Part shown: in pieces, positions 18,494 to 28,312 of the stretch
How the letters are laid out: every line of letters starts with the position of its first letter
Position numbering within the stretch: position 1 is the stretch's first letter
Assembly (NCBI RefSeq): GCF_001548375.1
Contig: NZ_AP017295.1
Location: forward strand, 2,824,501-2,888,500
Direction: 5' to 3'
Origin: Nostoc sp. NIES-3756
GTDB lineage: Bacteria; Cyanobacteriota; Cyanobacteriia; Cyanobacteriales; Nostocaceae
DNA: 64,000 nucleotides
The notes under the pieces: generated by a model
What the model saw: only the letters and a program-made list of their open reading frames with translations
The model's database searches: none
Told to the model about the DNA's origin: nothing
Position numbers and translations under genes: made by a program

Positions 18494-18853
18494 CTATACG
18501 CTACCATTGCCTGACCTTAATAAATATTCCCAAATACGCCGAATTTCCTCCCTAAAAGCTTCCCTGTCGCTCTCAATAATTTCTATAGCGTTTGTTACTA
18601 CATCGGTCAAGCTGGCAACATCTTCGGTTAACTGGGCGATCGCCTGAGTATTGGTGGCTTGTTGTATAGCGTTTTGGCGAGTTTGTTCTTCAAGCTGGGC
18701 AAGCACTTCATTATGGCGGCTCAGTGTCTCTGATGTATTAGTAGCTATCTGTGCGACTTGTGCTATCAGTGGTGTTAGCTGATTCAACATTTGGGCATGA
18801 GTTGTGAGCATAGCTTCAAGCCGCTCTAGTTTGTTAGAGCCGTTTTGTGTCAT
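18494..18853 (-). CDS. Hypothetical coiled-coil protein, 119 aa
   Basis: Nearly all helical with heptads rich in Leu, Ile, Ala and Gln (for example MLNQLTPLIAQVAQIATNTS and AIAQLTEDVASLTDVVTNA). A Trp-containing C-terminal end (RRIWEYLLRSG) closes it. This looks like one of the many short coiled-coil proteins of unknown role in Nostoc genomes. No membrane segment. Confidence 0.65.
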   Translation of the reverse strand: MTQNGSNKLERLEAMLTTHAQMLNQLTPLIAQVAQIATNTSETLSRHNEVLAQLEEQTRQNAIQQATNTQAIAQLTEDVASLTDVVTNAIEIIESDREAFREEIRRIWEYLLRSGNGSV

Positions 18854-19191
18854 AAAGTGTTGCCATCGTTGTGATCTATTTTCCAGCGTAAAACATTTTT
18901 AGATTGCTGTCTGCAACAAGCCCTCCGGGTTGGTACAGTTTTAACTCAACAGGAACAGCCTTGACATTGGCAGAACTGCTTCAGTGCAAAAGGTCTATGC
19001 TTGATGAGATAACGAGAACAGTCAGTAACTATTGGGAGTCTCCCACGAAAATACATTTACTCATTTAATTAAAATTTTTAAGGATATAAGACTGGCGAAA
19101 AGCTGTGACCTTTATATTTATAAGGCTTTTAGCCTCTTACACAGATTGACTTTAATTACTTAAGACTGAGCAATAATTCTTTAATGTACAC
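18854..19191. other. Gene-free region, possible coding relic
   Basis: No intact gene. Between about 18915 and 19070 two plus-strand frames read protein-like pieces (QQALRVGTVLTQQEQP, then after a frame change LTLAELLQCKRSMLDEI), which may be a decayed gene, but I cannot name the family. Confidence 0.3.
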
Positions 19192-19431
19192 CTATGTTAG
19201 AGATGATTTGCAGTTTGAGTTTATGTTGCCACAACGTTTTTTTGCTTTCAACCATTCTTGACAAGCTTCGGTTACTAATTGTTGTTCTTGCTGGGTCAAA
19301 TTTTCTAAGCCATCAGATACCATCAGTTGAGCGGCCTTTGCTGCTTTGTCATATTTCACGCCATATTTTACTAGCTGTGTATGAAACAATTTTTCTTTCT
19401 CTTCGTTGGAAATGAAATAGTTGCTCTGCAT
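19192..19431 (-). CDS. Hypothetical small protein, 79 aa
   Basis: Helical, charged (MQSNYFISNEEKEKLF ... DGLENLTQQEQQLVTEACQE), with an AAGG about 12 bases upstream of the ATG. A plus-strand frame of similar size overlaps, but its composition (runs of Leu, Cys, Ser) is not protein-like. Function not recognised. Two cysteines near the C-terminus (KRCGNINSNC). Confidence 0.5.
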   Translation of the reverse strand: MQSNYFISNEEKEKLFHTQLVKYGVKYDKAAKAAQLMVSDGLENLTQQEQQLVTEACQEWLKAKKRCGNINSNCKSSLT

Positions 19432-19611
19432 GGAAGTAATGCCTTTTAATTTCGAGTGATATTTCGTAAAAACACACTTGTTATTGTGAATATCGCCAAA
19501 ATATCTAACTTCTTTCTTTAGATATAGCTAAATTATTTTTTAGATTTATTTAATAATTTCCCTGATTAAATTTAAGTTTCAGCAGACTCTGCATTTGCAC
19601 ATATAAATCTA

Positions 19612-19843
19612 GCTGGAGCGACAATTCTCATAACCGCCCACTCAAAGGCTCATGAGATGCGATCGCCCGATTTATTCATCCAGTCTGACATCAGCACACC
19701 TGATGGAGTGGAAAAGTTGTTAAGGAAGTGTTCACCACTCTCGGCGGGACATCCTGATCAATACTTTTGGTGGTTCTTCTGCACCAAGTGGTGGCGCACT
19801 TGCCCTGACTAATGAGGATTGGCAGCAGCAGACATTTTTGTAA
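19612..19843 (+). pseudogene. Short-chain dehydrogenase (SDR) pseudogene
   Basis: From 19612 one frame reads AGATILITAHSKAHEM ... FIQSDISTPDGVEKLL, the beta2-to-alpha3 part of an SDR. Around 19725-19747 the frame shifts by +1, and from 19748 it continues DILINTFGGSSAPSGGALAL then TNEDWQQQ, the next SDR segment, before TAA at 19841. The N-terminal glycine-rich loop and everything from the catalytic Ser/Tyr/Lys onward are missing. A broken remnant, not expressed as an enzyme. Confidence 0.75.
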
Positions 19844-19928
19844 AACTGGTATATTATTTTAAGAATAAAACATCAGTATAAAAATATTTTTTAGCAATAA
19901 TTGTAATTATTGAACATATTTAAAGATT

Positions 19929-20936
19929 ATGCCATCAACCATTAACCTCATTTATAAAGCTACACTTGGTCAGGTAACGGGCTTAGAGAGAGATGCGTTA
20001 ATAATTCAAGAAATACTCAAGCCTTATCGTTTTAAATTTAATCATTATAGGATTACCGAGAGAAGATTGTTTAAAAAATATAATATTCCTCAAAGTTTAG
20101 CCTCCAAAATTAACGCTTATTGTAAAACTAGGCTGAAAAAATTTGATATTAATATTTTTCTTGAAAAGATATATCCAGAATTATGTGATCTAGCAGACGT
20201 TAATATTTTAATTCCTAATCAAGAACGATTTGGCAAAGTGTGGCTTCCTTTATTAGATAATATAGATGTCATATTGTGTAAAACAAAATATGCCGAAGAT
20301 ATTTTTAAGAAATGCTTTACGCGGGTAGAATATATTGGTTTTAGCTCACTTGATCGCCTGAGCAGAACAAATAAACTTGATTACACTCATTTTATTCATG
20401 TTGGCGGTAAGAGTAGCTACCGTAGAGGAACACATCAAATATTAGATTTATGGAAAAAATATCCACACTTACCTCAATTAAGTGTTATTGCTCGTAATAT
20501 TAGCTCTCAAGAATATGTAAACTATCCAAATATCAAAATTCTTGATAACTATGTACCTGATGGGTTTTTAAGAAAACTTCAAAACCAAGCAGGTATCCAC
20601 TTGTGTTTGTCAGAAGCTGAAGGTTTCGGACACTTTATCATGGAAGGATTAAGTTGCGGAGCCTGCATTATTACAACTAATGGGCAGCCAATGAATGAAT
20701 TAGTACAACCTGATAGAGGATATTTAGTAAATTGTGCGAGTATTGAAATGGATGAGAATGATTTTGAACGAAAATTTCATTTCGATCCAGTGAATTTAGA
20801 AGAAACAATTTTACGGATTATTGAAGAACCTGAAGCTGAAAAAATTGAAAAATCATTGAAAGCTCGTCAGTACTTTGAAGAAAGCAATCTTTTTTTTCGA
20901 GAGAGTTTGCCGAAAGCCATCAAAAATCTTTTATAA
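19929..20936 (+). CDS. Glycosyltransferase, GT-B fold (GT4-like)
   Basis: 335 aa. The C-terminal half has the GT4 signature: FIHVGGKSSYRRGTHQILDL (nucleotide-sugar loop, about 157-176) and EAEGFGHFIMEGLSCGACII with the EX7E pair around residues 235-243. The N-terminal half lacks recognisable features. No signal or membrane helix. Codon use is AT-rich, like the NRPS genes to the right. It is 1.6 kb from the cluster start and separated by a minus-strand gene, so a role in decorating the peptide product is possible but unsupported. Confidence 0.8.
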   Translation: MPSTINLIYKATLGQVTGLERDALIIQEILKPYRFKFNHYRITERRLFKKYNIPQSLASKINAYCKTRLKKFDINIFLEKIYPELCDLADVNILIPNQERFGKVWLPLLDNIDVILCKTKYAEDIFKKCFTRVEYIGFSSLDRLSRTNKLDYTHFIHVGGKSSYRRGTHQILDLWKKYPHLPQLSVIARNISSQEYVNYPNIKILDNYVPDGFLRKLQNQAGIHLCLSEAEGFGHFIMEGLSCGACIITTNGQPMNELVQPDRGYLVNCASIEMDENDFERKFHFDPVNLEETILRIIEEPEAEKIEKSLKARQYFEESNLFFRESLPKAIKNLL

Positions 20937-21097
20937 TTAACATTGAAGGAAAATTTCGGTGACAGTTAACTGTGAACTGTTAACCGCCAACACGAACAGA
21001 TGTAAGCTATTAAGAGAAGGTAGCAATAATAACAGCAAAGAAGCGATCGCGTTCTTCTAGTGTTTCCTTACTCAAAGGCGTTAATACATAACAAGTT

Positions 21098-21409
21098 TTA
21101 ATAGATGGCTTTCAATGTCACTAAACCTATTAAAACAAAAAGACCCAGCGTTCTCCGAAAATAGTTAACGCCTTGAAACAATTCCATCCATGCCCAAGTA
21201 AATAAGGAGCCTGTTGCTAGTACATCTAATACTGTATTAATTATGCCAGTGGTAAATATTAGACTTAGTGAACTAGTGACTATCCAAACAATAAGCGGTA
21301 GGTTGGGTACTTGAGCTATCACAATTTTACCTTCTCTGTCACGAAAAGTTTTATCAAAAATTGTACTTTCCATCATCTTTAACTCTAATTCTTTAATATA
21401 TTCAAACAT
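21098..21409 (-). CDS. Small membrane protein, 103 aa
   Basis: A polar N-terminal third (ELELKMMESTIFDKTFRDRE) is followed by about three hydrophobic segments (LPLIVWIVTSSLSLIFT, LATGSLFTWAWMEL, TLGLFVLIGLVTLKAIY). Not recognised. ATG at 21409 is used; ATGs at residues 12-13 are alternatives. No partner gene on this strand. Confidence 0.6.
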   Translation of the reverse strand: MFEYIKELELKMMESTIFDKTFRDREGKIVIAQVPNLPLIVWIVTSSLSLIFTTGIINTVLDVLATGSLFTWAWMELFQGVNYFRRTLGLFVLIGLVTLKAIY

Positions 21410-22239
21410 TCAGATAAATTCTTTTCCCACCACCCAATTGCTGAGATTGGAGTGAAAAAGATATTTATATAGGACTATATTGGGAGACGTAAATATACGA
21501 AATTAACCAAGAGACAGTAAATTACGTCTAGTATAGATGTTTGCAATATTATTCACGGTTATTTCAGGCATTGCACAGCCTATACGGATATGTTTTTTTA
21601 CAAAAAACTGAATTTTCAAACATCCACTTGAGGACTGAATATTTAGAAGATTACTAAGAGTTTTCTATATTCTCGGCCTTTGACAACTTTTACCGTGATT
21701 TAATCTATCGGTTGCGTAAGCCCTATTATTGTAGCCATTAAACACATACCACTAATTGAGTATGGGTACAAGGAAATTTAAGACAGTTAAGGAACTAATG
21801 AGAAGATATAGCAATCCGACTTAATTTGCAAACTACTCGTGGAGGCAAGCAATAGGCAACAGATTTGTTTGGATATCCTATACGGTTTGCTATAGTTAAA
21901 AGCCTGTTTGTAAATAAATGCAAGGAGCAGGTTAGGTCAGCTAAGTTTATAATTCATGCCACGTAATTAACTTACTTTTGCATATAGGACTCATATTTGA
22001 TTTCTGTATTCCTTACGGGAGCGTAGCCATAAAAAACTCAGTATAACTTTATTCCTTCTTTCCTATTCCCTATTACCTGTTTCCTAACCAAACCGGATTC
22101 CTATATTATCCAAACAAACATTATCTTACCTCACAAGTATTTTGTGATGGTGATAGAATTTTTCGGTCTATTTTAAGTATATAGACTCAATTCCTACCTA
22201 GTCTTATGCAATTTCCACCAGTAATTATTTATTAAATTT
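21410..22239. other. Gene-free region left of the NRPS cluster
   Basis: About 830 bases with no usable coding frame. It contains a dispersed CCTTACGGGAGCGTAGCCAT-type repeat near 22010-22030. Otherwise AT-rich spacer leading to the regulatory repeats at 22240. Confidence 0.5.
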
Positions 22240-22362
22240 TTAACTGTCTTAAATGTCTTAACTGTCTACTTAAATTTCTACTTAACTGTCTTAACTGACA
22301 TTGCATTTCATTGAAAATACTGAGATGATTTATTAATGATTTGAAAAAATTATAAGTAAATT
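22240..22362 (+). promoter_or_regulatory. Five-copy TTAACTGTC element, upstream of first NRPS operon
   Basis: Nonamers at 22240 (TTAACTGTC), 22249 (TTAAATGTC) and 22258 (TTAACTGTC), a 15-bp gap (22267-22281), then 22282 (TTAACTGTC) and 22291 (TTAACTGAC). The following bases (ATTGCATTTCATTGA ... GTAAATT) also resemble the region after the matching array at 40972. It lies 211 bases before the chorismate lyase ATG. Probably a shared control region. Confidence 0.7.
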
Positions 22363-22509
22363 CTTAATGTTAACTTCAACTTAAATATAAGTAAAATTCA
22401 TTTTAGGAGTGAATAATACTTGTTTATTTTCGATAATTTAGTATTACTGAAAGTAACTATAAAGACGTTACACAAATTCTTGTCAATATAAATTTACAAG
22501 TAAAAAATA

Positions 22510-23064
22510 ATGCAGAGAACGATAACGCCGAAGTATATTGAGCCTCGTACCTTAAGCCCTTTTCAAAGGATATTGCTAACAACTGATGGTACATTAACAG
22601 AAATATTGGAAGCTTATCTATTAGAAAAAATAAAATTAGTTAAATTATCAGAAGAGGTAGTAAAGATTACAAAACCTATTCCAGCATTAGATTTAGATAT
22701 AGGCAATCAAATTATTGAAAGAAAAGTATTATTACAAGGAAAGATTAGTTTAAATAACTTCATTTATGCCGAATCCATAATTGTACCTGAAAGGCTAGAT
22801 AACAAATTGAAGTCTAAACTCATTGAATCTCAAGAACCAATCGGTAGGCTCTGGTTAGAGCATAAGCTCGAAACATTTAAAGAAATAATCGATTCTGCTC
22901 TAGAAACAGCTGAGGAATTATCTGATTATTTTGATATTGCAAAAGAAGATAAAATGCTTTCTCGGACTTATCGAGTTTTTTCTAATAAGAAACCTATAAT
23001 GATGATTACAGAAAAGTTCCCAGAAAGTTATTTTACTAAAAATCATAAAAATCTATTTTATTAA
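22510..23064 (+). CDS. Chorismate lyase, DUF98 type (4-hydroxybenzoate synthase)
   Basis: 184 aa. The pattern LSPFQRILLTTDGTLTEILE (16-35), the LEAYLLEKIKLVKLSE strand, GRLWLEHKLETFKEI and the final RTYRVFSNKKPIMMITEKFP is that of DUF98, the family of mycobacterial chorismate pyruvate-lyase that makes 4-hydroxybenzoate for phenolic glycolipids. Expected reaction: chorismate to 4-hydroxybenzoate plus pyruvate. First gene of the cluster; the next two genes are an AMP-ligase and an ACP, which together form a complete starter-loading set. Ribosome site weak. Confidence 0.85.
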   Translation: MQRTITPKYIEPRTLSPFQRILLTTDGTLTEILEAYLLEKIKLVKLSEEVVKITKPIPALDLDIGNQIIERKVLLQGKISLNNFIYAESIIVPERLDNKLKSKLIESQEPIGRLWLEHKLETFKEIIDSALETAEELSDYFDIAKEDKMLSRTYRVFSNKKPIMMITEKFPESYFTKNHKNLFY

Positions 23065-23089
23065 CTACTTACATATACAATATGAGTAA

Positions 23090-24634
23090 ATGATGCTAGA
23101 AAAAAGATTAGCCGAGATTGTCAAAAAACATCCTCATCTAACTGCGATCGCCTACAATAACCTAAGAATTAGCTATCAAGAGCTTTATGCTCATATCACA
23201 AATTTAAGTGGTCATTTAAGCACAGTTGGTATTACCCAAGGTGACTGCATAGCACTACTTTTACCCAACAGTCCAGAATTTGCGATCGCCTTTTATGCTA
23301 TTGCCAAATTAAATGCTATAGTTTTGCCAATTAATCCCCTTCTCAAAGAAGAAGAACTCAGCTATTACATTACTGACAGCAACGCCAGAGCAATTATTAC
23401 TAATACGGATGGAGCAGATATCAGCCGTAAAATTATTTCAAAATTAAGTAAGGAAATAGAATTAATTGTCCTTGATGACACTGAGCTAATTCACAAGGCA
23501 GTAAACAACTCAGAAATTACAGAAAGCACATCTTTTTTTAACGGTGATGTACTTTATCAATATTCTTCTGGTTCTACAGGTAGCCCTAAAAGAGTATGTA
23601 GAACCCGAAATAATTTAGATCGTGAAGTTATAAACTTTGCTGAGACTACTAATATATCTCCAGAAGATAATATTTTATGTATAGTGCCACTGTATCACGC
23701 ACATGGCTTAGGTAATTGTTTATTAGCAGCAACTTGTAATGGCGCAACTCTGGTAATTTTAGAGCCAGTTTTACATCAAGGTAAAGCTATTGAAGTGCCA
23801 TTTGTTTTTAGAAGTTTACGAGTATTAGAACTTATAGAAAAAGAGAAAATTACTATTTTACCTGCTGTTCCTTATATTTTTAATACCCTAGCAGAAACAC
23901 CAGATGACACACAGGTTGATGTTTCTACAATCAGACTATGCTTTTCTGCTGGTAACTTTTTATCTAAAGAGATTTTTGATAAATTCCTGCAAAGATTTGG
24001 TATTCCTGTGAGACAGCTTTATGGTTGTACAGAAGCTGGTTCTGTTGCAATTAATTTAGATGAAGATATAAAAAATACCTACGACTCTGTAGGATGTCCT
24101 TTAAAAAATATCGACATTAAAATTATTGATGATGCAGGCGAAGAACTCCCAACTGGAAGTATTGGAGAGTTAGTCATCAAAAGTCAAGCATTGACTCAAG
24201 GATATAGTAATAAACCAGAATTAAATCAACAGGTATTTAAAAACGGGTCGTTTTTAACTGGTGATTTAGGCAAAAAAGATGAAGATGGACGTATTTATAT
24301 TACTGGGAGAAAGCAAATCTTTATTGATACAGGGGGTCATAAAGTCGATCCGCTAGAAATAGAAAACATCTTGCTAACTCATAATCAAGTTAAAGAGGTA
24401 GTGGTTGTTGGTATCAAAGGCTTGTATGCAGGAGAAATTATTAAGGCGGTTATTGTCCCTGAAAATCGAGATATTTGTGACGAAAAAGATATTTTATCTT
24501 ACTGTCAAGGCAAATTAGCTGATTTTAAATTACCGAAAATTATCGAATTTCGTGACGAAATTCCCAAAAGTCCATTAGGCAAGGTATTAAGAAAAAACTT
24601 AATTAATAATTTATCAGAAACTATAAAATTATGA
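23090..24634 (+). CDS. AMP-dependent ligase loading the aromatic starter
   Basis: 514 aa ANL-superfamily enzyme: A3 loop YSSGSTGSPK (about 159-168), YGCTEAGS, TGDLG, and the C-terminal catalytic KSPLGKVLRK. It overlaps the following ACP gene by 4 bases (ATGA). Given the chorismate lyase upstream and the ACP downstream, the most sensible job is to activate 4-hydroxybenzoate as the adenylate and load it on the ACP, like FadD22 in mycobacteria. That substrate is inference; the ligase family is plain. Starts with two consecutive ATGs at 23090. Confidence 0.88.
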   Translation: MMLEKRLAEIVKKHPHLTAIAYNNLRISYQELYAHITNLSGHLSTVGITQGDCIALLLPNSPEFAIAFYAIAKLNAIVLPINPLLKEEELSYYITDSNARAIITNTDGADISRKIISKLSKEIELIVLDDTELIHKAVNNSEITESTSFFNGDVLYQYSSGSTGSPKRVCRTRNNLDREVINFAETTNISPEDNILCIVPLYHAHGLGNCLLAATCNGATLVILEPVLHQGKAIEVPFVFRSLRVLELIEKEKITILPAVPYIFNTLAETPDDTQVDVSTIRLCFSAGNFLSKEIFDKFLQRFGIPVRQLYGCTEAGSVAINLDEDIKNTYDSVGCPLKNIDIKIIDDAGEELPTGSIGELVIKSQALTQGYSNKPELNQQVFKNGSFLTGDLGKKDEDGRIYITGRKQIFIDTGGHKVDPLEIENILLTHNQVKEVVVVGIKGLYAGEIIKAVIVPENRDICDEKDILSYCQGKLADFKLPKIIEFRDEIPKSPLGKVLRKNLINNLSETIKL

Positions 24635-24882
24635 AAAGCATTGATTTAATTGAACAAAAAACTAAAAATGTTGTCTTAAGTGTATTACCAAATATTAATA
24701 GTGAAGATTTATCAGATACTAGCAATCTTTTTAGCATCGGGTTGGATTCTGTCAATGCCATGACGCTTGTTTTAAAACTCCAAAATGCTTTTGGAATTAA
24801 GTTTTCAGCTAGTGATGTTAATGCAGAAAATTTTCAAAGCGTAGCAACTATTATCAAACTAATTAATAAAAAGCAAAGTTAA
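24631..24882 (+). CDS. Acyl carrier protein (starter carrier)
   Basis: 83 aa. The phosphopantetheine site is Ser40 in SIGLDSVNAM. Overlaps the ligase gene by 4 bases, so the two are translationally coupled. As the only free carrier protein of the cluster it likely holds the hydroxybenzoyl starter for the first condensation domain encoded 54 bases downstream. Not the housekeeping AcpP, which has GADSLD at this site. Confidence 0.9.
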   Translation: MKSIDLIEQKTKNVVLSVLPNINSEDLSDTSNLFSIGLDSVNAMTLVLKLQNAFGIKFSASDVNAENFQSVATIIKLINKKQS

Positions 24883-24936
24883 TAATTTTTTAGAAACTCC
24901 TGCATATTTATAACAACCTGAAGTAATAAGACTACA

Positions 24937-27900
24937 ATGAGCTACTCTGCTGAAATAAATTCATTAGAATCAAACAACTCAGGAAAAGATATCTGGCAAG
25001 CGATCGCCAGCATTCTCGAATTACAAAATCAAGCTCCAGCTTTAGTACCTGTAGCTCGGAATGAACACCTACCTTTGTCTTTTTCTCAAGAAAGCTTATG
25101 GTTCCTTTACCAGTTACAGCAAGATAGCTCTACTTATAATGTCTCTTTTGCTTTTCGGCTTCAGGGTTTGCTAAATATTGGGGCATTAGAACGTAGTCTC
25201 AATGAAATTATTCAACGCCACGAAGCATTGCGGACTACGTTTTTAGCTGCCCAAAACAAGCCTGTTCAGGTAATTGCTCCCAGCCTCAAATTAACTTTAC
25301 CTGTAGTAAATCTTCAAGAACTTCCTGAAAAAGAAAGAGAAACTCAAGCTTTACAACTCGTCAAAAAAGAAGTTCAACAACCCTTCGATCTAACGCAAGA
25401 CCCATTGTTGCGGTCTTCCTTAGTGCAGCTAGGTAAGAATGAATATGTGTTACTCTTGAGCGTCCACCATATCGCTTTTGATGGTTGGTCTGAAGGTATT
25501 TTGTGGCGCGAATTGACAACCTTGTACACAGCTTTTTCTACCGATAAGCCTTCGACTTTGCCCCAACTGCCTATCCAGTACGCAGACTTCGCTGTTTGGC
25601 ACAGACAATGGCTGCAAGGTCAAGTCATGGACACTCAACTGAACTACTGGAAGCAAAAGTTAGCAGACGCGCCTCCCCTGCTGGAACTGCCCACCGACCG
25701 AGTGCGACCACCAATACAGACAAACCGTGGTGGTATCAAGCGTTTTGGGTTAGATGAGCATCTAACTCAAAAACTCAAAAGCCTTAGCGAAAAGTCAGGC
25801 GCAACCTTATTCATGACTTTGCTGACTGGCTTCGTCATCTTACTATCGCGCTACAGCAATCAACAAGATATTCTCGTCGGTTCCCCCATAGCTAACCGCA
25901 ACCGTAGCGAACTAGAATCTCTCATCGGCTTTTTTGTCAACATTTTGGTCTTGCGTACCGACGTTTCTGGCAATCCCAGCTTTTGGGAATTACTGCAAAG
26001 AGTACGCCAAGTAGCAACGGAAGCATACTCTCATCAAGATGTGCCGTTTGAGCAAATAGTAGAAACCTTGCAGCCAGAAAGAAACCTTAACTATTCTCCA
26101 TTGTTCCAGGTAATGTTCGTGTTGCTGAATACGCCGCCTGGAAAATTAGAATTGCCTGGTTTATCTCTCACTCCCCTAGAAATAGAAACACCGACAGCCA
26201 AGTTTGATTTAACCTTATTGATGACGGAAACTGAACAAGGGCTGAGTGGAAGCTTAGAGTACAACTCTGACTTATTTGATCAAGCTACAATTACCCGGAT
26301 GGTAGGGCATTTTGTCACCTTGCTAGAAGGAATTGTTGCTAACCCAGAAGAGCGAATTTCCCAATCACCTCTGCTAACAAAACCTGAGCAACAACAGTTA
26401 TTAGTTGAATGGAACGATACTGCGGCGAAATATCCTGCCCATAAGTGCATCCATCAGTTATTTGAGGAGCAAGTTGAGCGCACCCCCGATGCAGTAGCAG
26501 TCGTCTTTGAGAATCAACAACTGACTTACCAGCAGTTGAACACTCGTGCTAACTCTTTGGCGCACTACCTGAAGTCATTGGCTGTAGGTGCAGATGTGTT
26601 GGTGGGTTTGTGTGTGGAACGCTCACTAGAAATGATTGTAGGACTATTGGGCATTCTCAAAGCAGGCGGGGCATATCTGCCACTCGATCCAGACTATCCG
26701 ACTGAACGCTTGGCATATATGCTCAATGATTCACAGGTGCAAGTACTGTTGACTCAAGAGAAATTGCTCACTACCATACCAGAACATAGCGCCTGTGTAG
26801 TCTGCTTAGATAAAGACTGGCAAGACATATCGAAAGAAAGTAAAGATAATCCTGTTACTAGCTCTACAACTGATAACCTCGCCTACGTCATTTACACATC
26901 AGGCTCCACAGGTCAACCGAAAGGCACATTAGTCAACCACTCCAATGTAGTGCGTCTATTTGCAGCTACAGACGATTGGTATCACTTCAACCAAGATGAT
27001 GTGTGGACATTGTTCCACTCTTACGCATTTGACTTTTCCGTGTGGGAAATTTGGGGTGCATTGTTGTATGGTGGACGACTGATAGTAGTGCCGTATTTGG
27101 TGACGCGATCGCCCGAATCATTCTACAAGTTATTAGTTCAACAACAAGTCACAGTTCTCAATCAAACACCATCAGCATTCCGCCAATTAATTCAAGCCGA
27201 ACAGTCAGGTATAACTGCTGGGGAATTAAACTTACGCTTAGTAATTTTTGGTGGGGAAGCCTTAGAAATCCAGAGTTTGCAACCTTGGTTTGAGCGACAT
27301 GGCGACACAAGACCCCAATTAGTGAATATGTACGGAATTACGGAAACAACCGTACACGTAACTTATCGCCCATTGAGCAAAGTCGATTTAAACCATACAG
27401 CCAGTGTAATTGGTCGTCCCATACCCGACTTAGAGGTGTATGTGTTGGATGAATATAAACAACCAGTACCAATTGGTGTCAGGGGTGAAATGTACGTTGG
27501 TGGTGCTGGGGTAACACGCGGCTATCTCAATCGTCCTGAACTGACAGCCGAACGCTTTATCGCTAATCCTTTCAGTAACAACCCCCAAGCGCGACTATAC
27601 AAAACAGGCGACTTAGGGCGGTATTTGCCCAATGGCGATTTAGAGTATTTAGGGCGAATTGATAATCAGGTAAAAATACGCGGTTTCCGCATTGAATTGG
27701 GCGAAATTGAGGCAATACTGGCAACACATCCAGATGTTTGGGAAACTGTGGTGGTGGTGCGAGAAGATGAACCAGGAGACACTTGTACTGAGCTAAGTCG
27801 AAGTAAACGTTTAGTTGCTTATGTAGTAACAAAGACAGCACCATCTCTCTCAACCTCACAACTGCGTCGCTTCCTCTCCGAACAACTGCCAAGCTACATG

Positions 27901-28311
27901 GTTCCAAGTGCTTTTGTAGTGCTGCCATCCTTACCTCTCACCTCTAACGGAAAGATAGACCGCAAAGCTTTACCTGTCCCAGCTTCGCGTGAAGGATTAG
28001 AGGTAAGTTTTGCAGCCCCGCGCACCCCGGAAGAAGAAATATTAGTAAAAATTTGGGCTGAGATTCTGAAAGTAGACCCAGTGGGGATTCACGATAACTT
28101 CTTTGAATTGGGAGGCAATTCCCTCTTAGGGACACAAGTAATTTCTCGGTTACGTAATGCTTTCTCTATTAATTTGTCTTTACACCGTTTATTTATATCT
28201 CCTACTGTAGCCGAATTAGCTCAGAATATTGAGGTACTGCGGATCGCAACAGAAGATGAAGATGATTTGATGCCTGACACAGAAGAAGAATATGAAGAGG
28301 GGTGTTTATAA
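24937..28311 (+). CDS. NRPS module C-A(Thr)-PCP
   Basis: 1124 aa. Condensation domain about 45-480 with HHIAFDG at 177-183; adenylation domain about 495-1000; PCP about 1025-1095 with Ser1062 in LGGNSL. Specificity residues read from the A domain: D, F, W (FDFSVWE), N (VLNQTP), I, G (VIFGGE), M, V, H (NMYGITETTVH), giving DFWNIGMVHK, the threonine code. No epimerase or methyltransferase domain. The C-terminus is strikingly acidic (ATEDEDDLMPDTEEEYEEG), the kind of short tail that TubC docking domains bind; the next two genes both encode such domains at their N-termini. It should condense the hydroxybenzoyl starter with Thr. Confidence 0.93.
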   Translation: MSYSAEINSLESNNSGKDIWQAIASILELQNQAPALVPVARNEHLPLSFSQESLWFLYQLQQDSSTYNVSFAFRLQGLLNIGALERSLNEIIQRHEALRTTFLAAQNKPVQVIAPSLKLTLPVVNLQELPEKERETQALQLVKKEVQQPFDLTQDPLLRSSLVQLGKNEYVLLLSVHHIAFDGWSEGILWRELTTLYTAFSTDKPSTLPQLPIQYADFAVWHRQWLQGQVMDTQLNYWKQKLADAPPLLELPTDRVRPPIQTNRGGIKRFGLDEHLTQKLKSLSEKSGATLFMTLLTGFVILLSRYSNQQDILVGSPIANRNRSELESLIGFFVNILVLRTDVSGNPSFWELLQRVRQVATEAYSHQDVPFEQIVETLQPERNLNYSPLFQVMFVLLNTPPGKLELPGLSLTPLEIETPTAKFDLTLLMTETEQGLSGSLEYNSDLFDQATITRMVGHFVTLLEGIVANPEERISQSPLLTKPEQQQLLVEWNDTAAKYPAHKCIHQLFEEQVERTPDAVAVVFENQQLTYQQLNTRANSLAHYLKSLAVGADVLVGLCVERSLEMIVGLLGILKAGGAYLPLDPDYPTERLAYMLNDSQVQVLLTQEKLLTTIPEHSACVVCLDKDWQDISKESKDNPVTSSTTDNLAYVIYTSGSTGQPKGTLVNHSNVVRLFAATDDWYHFNQDDVWTLFHSYAFDFSVWEIWGALLYGGRLIVVPYLVTRSPESFYKLLVQQQVTVLNQTPSAFRQLIQAEQSGITAGELNLRLVIFGGEALEIQSLQPWFERHGDTRPQLVNMYGITETTVHVTYRPLSKVDLNHTASVIGRPIPDLEVYVLDEYKQPVPIGVRGEMYVGGAGVTRGYLNRPELTAERFIANPFSNNPQARLYKTGDLGRYLPNGDLEYLGRIDNQVKIRGFRIELGEIEAILATHPDVWETVVVVREDEPGDTCTELSRSKRLVAYVVTKTAPSLSTSQLRRFLSEQLPSYMVPSAFVVLPSLPLTSNGKIDRKALPVPASREGLEVSFAAPRTPEEEILVKIWAEILKVDPVGIHDNFFELGGNSLLGTQVISRLRNAFSINLSLHRLFISPTVAELAQNIEVLRIATEDEDDLMPDTEEEYEEGCL

Positions 28312-28312
28312 A

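Noticed and set aside
18915..19070. Possible frameshifted gene
   Set aside because: Two short protein-like pieces, but no family could be recognised; kept only as a note in the gene-free region.
19929..20936. Glycosyltransferase as part of the NRPS cluster
   Set aside because: Distance of 1.6 kb, an intervening minus-strand gene and no shared regulatory repeat; linkage not supported.
20955..20990. Palindromic GTTAAC-rich stretch as relative of the nonamer arrays
   Set aside because: It has TTAACTGT once in a palindrome but none of the 3-gap-2 layout.
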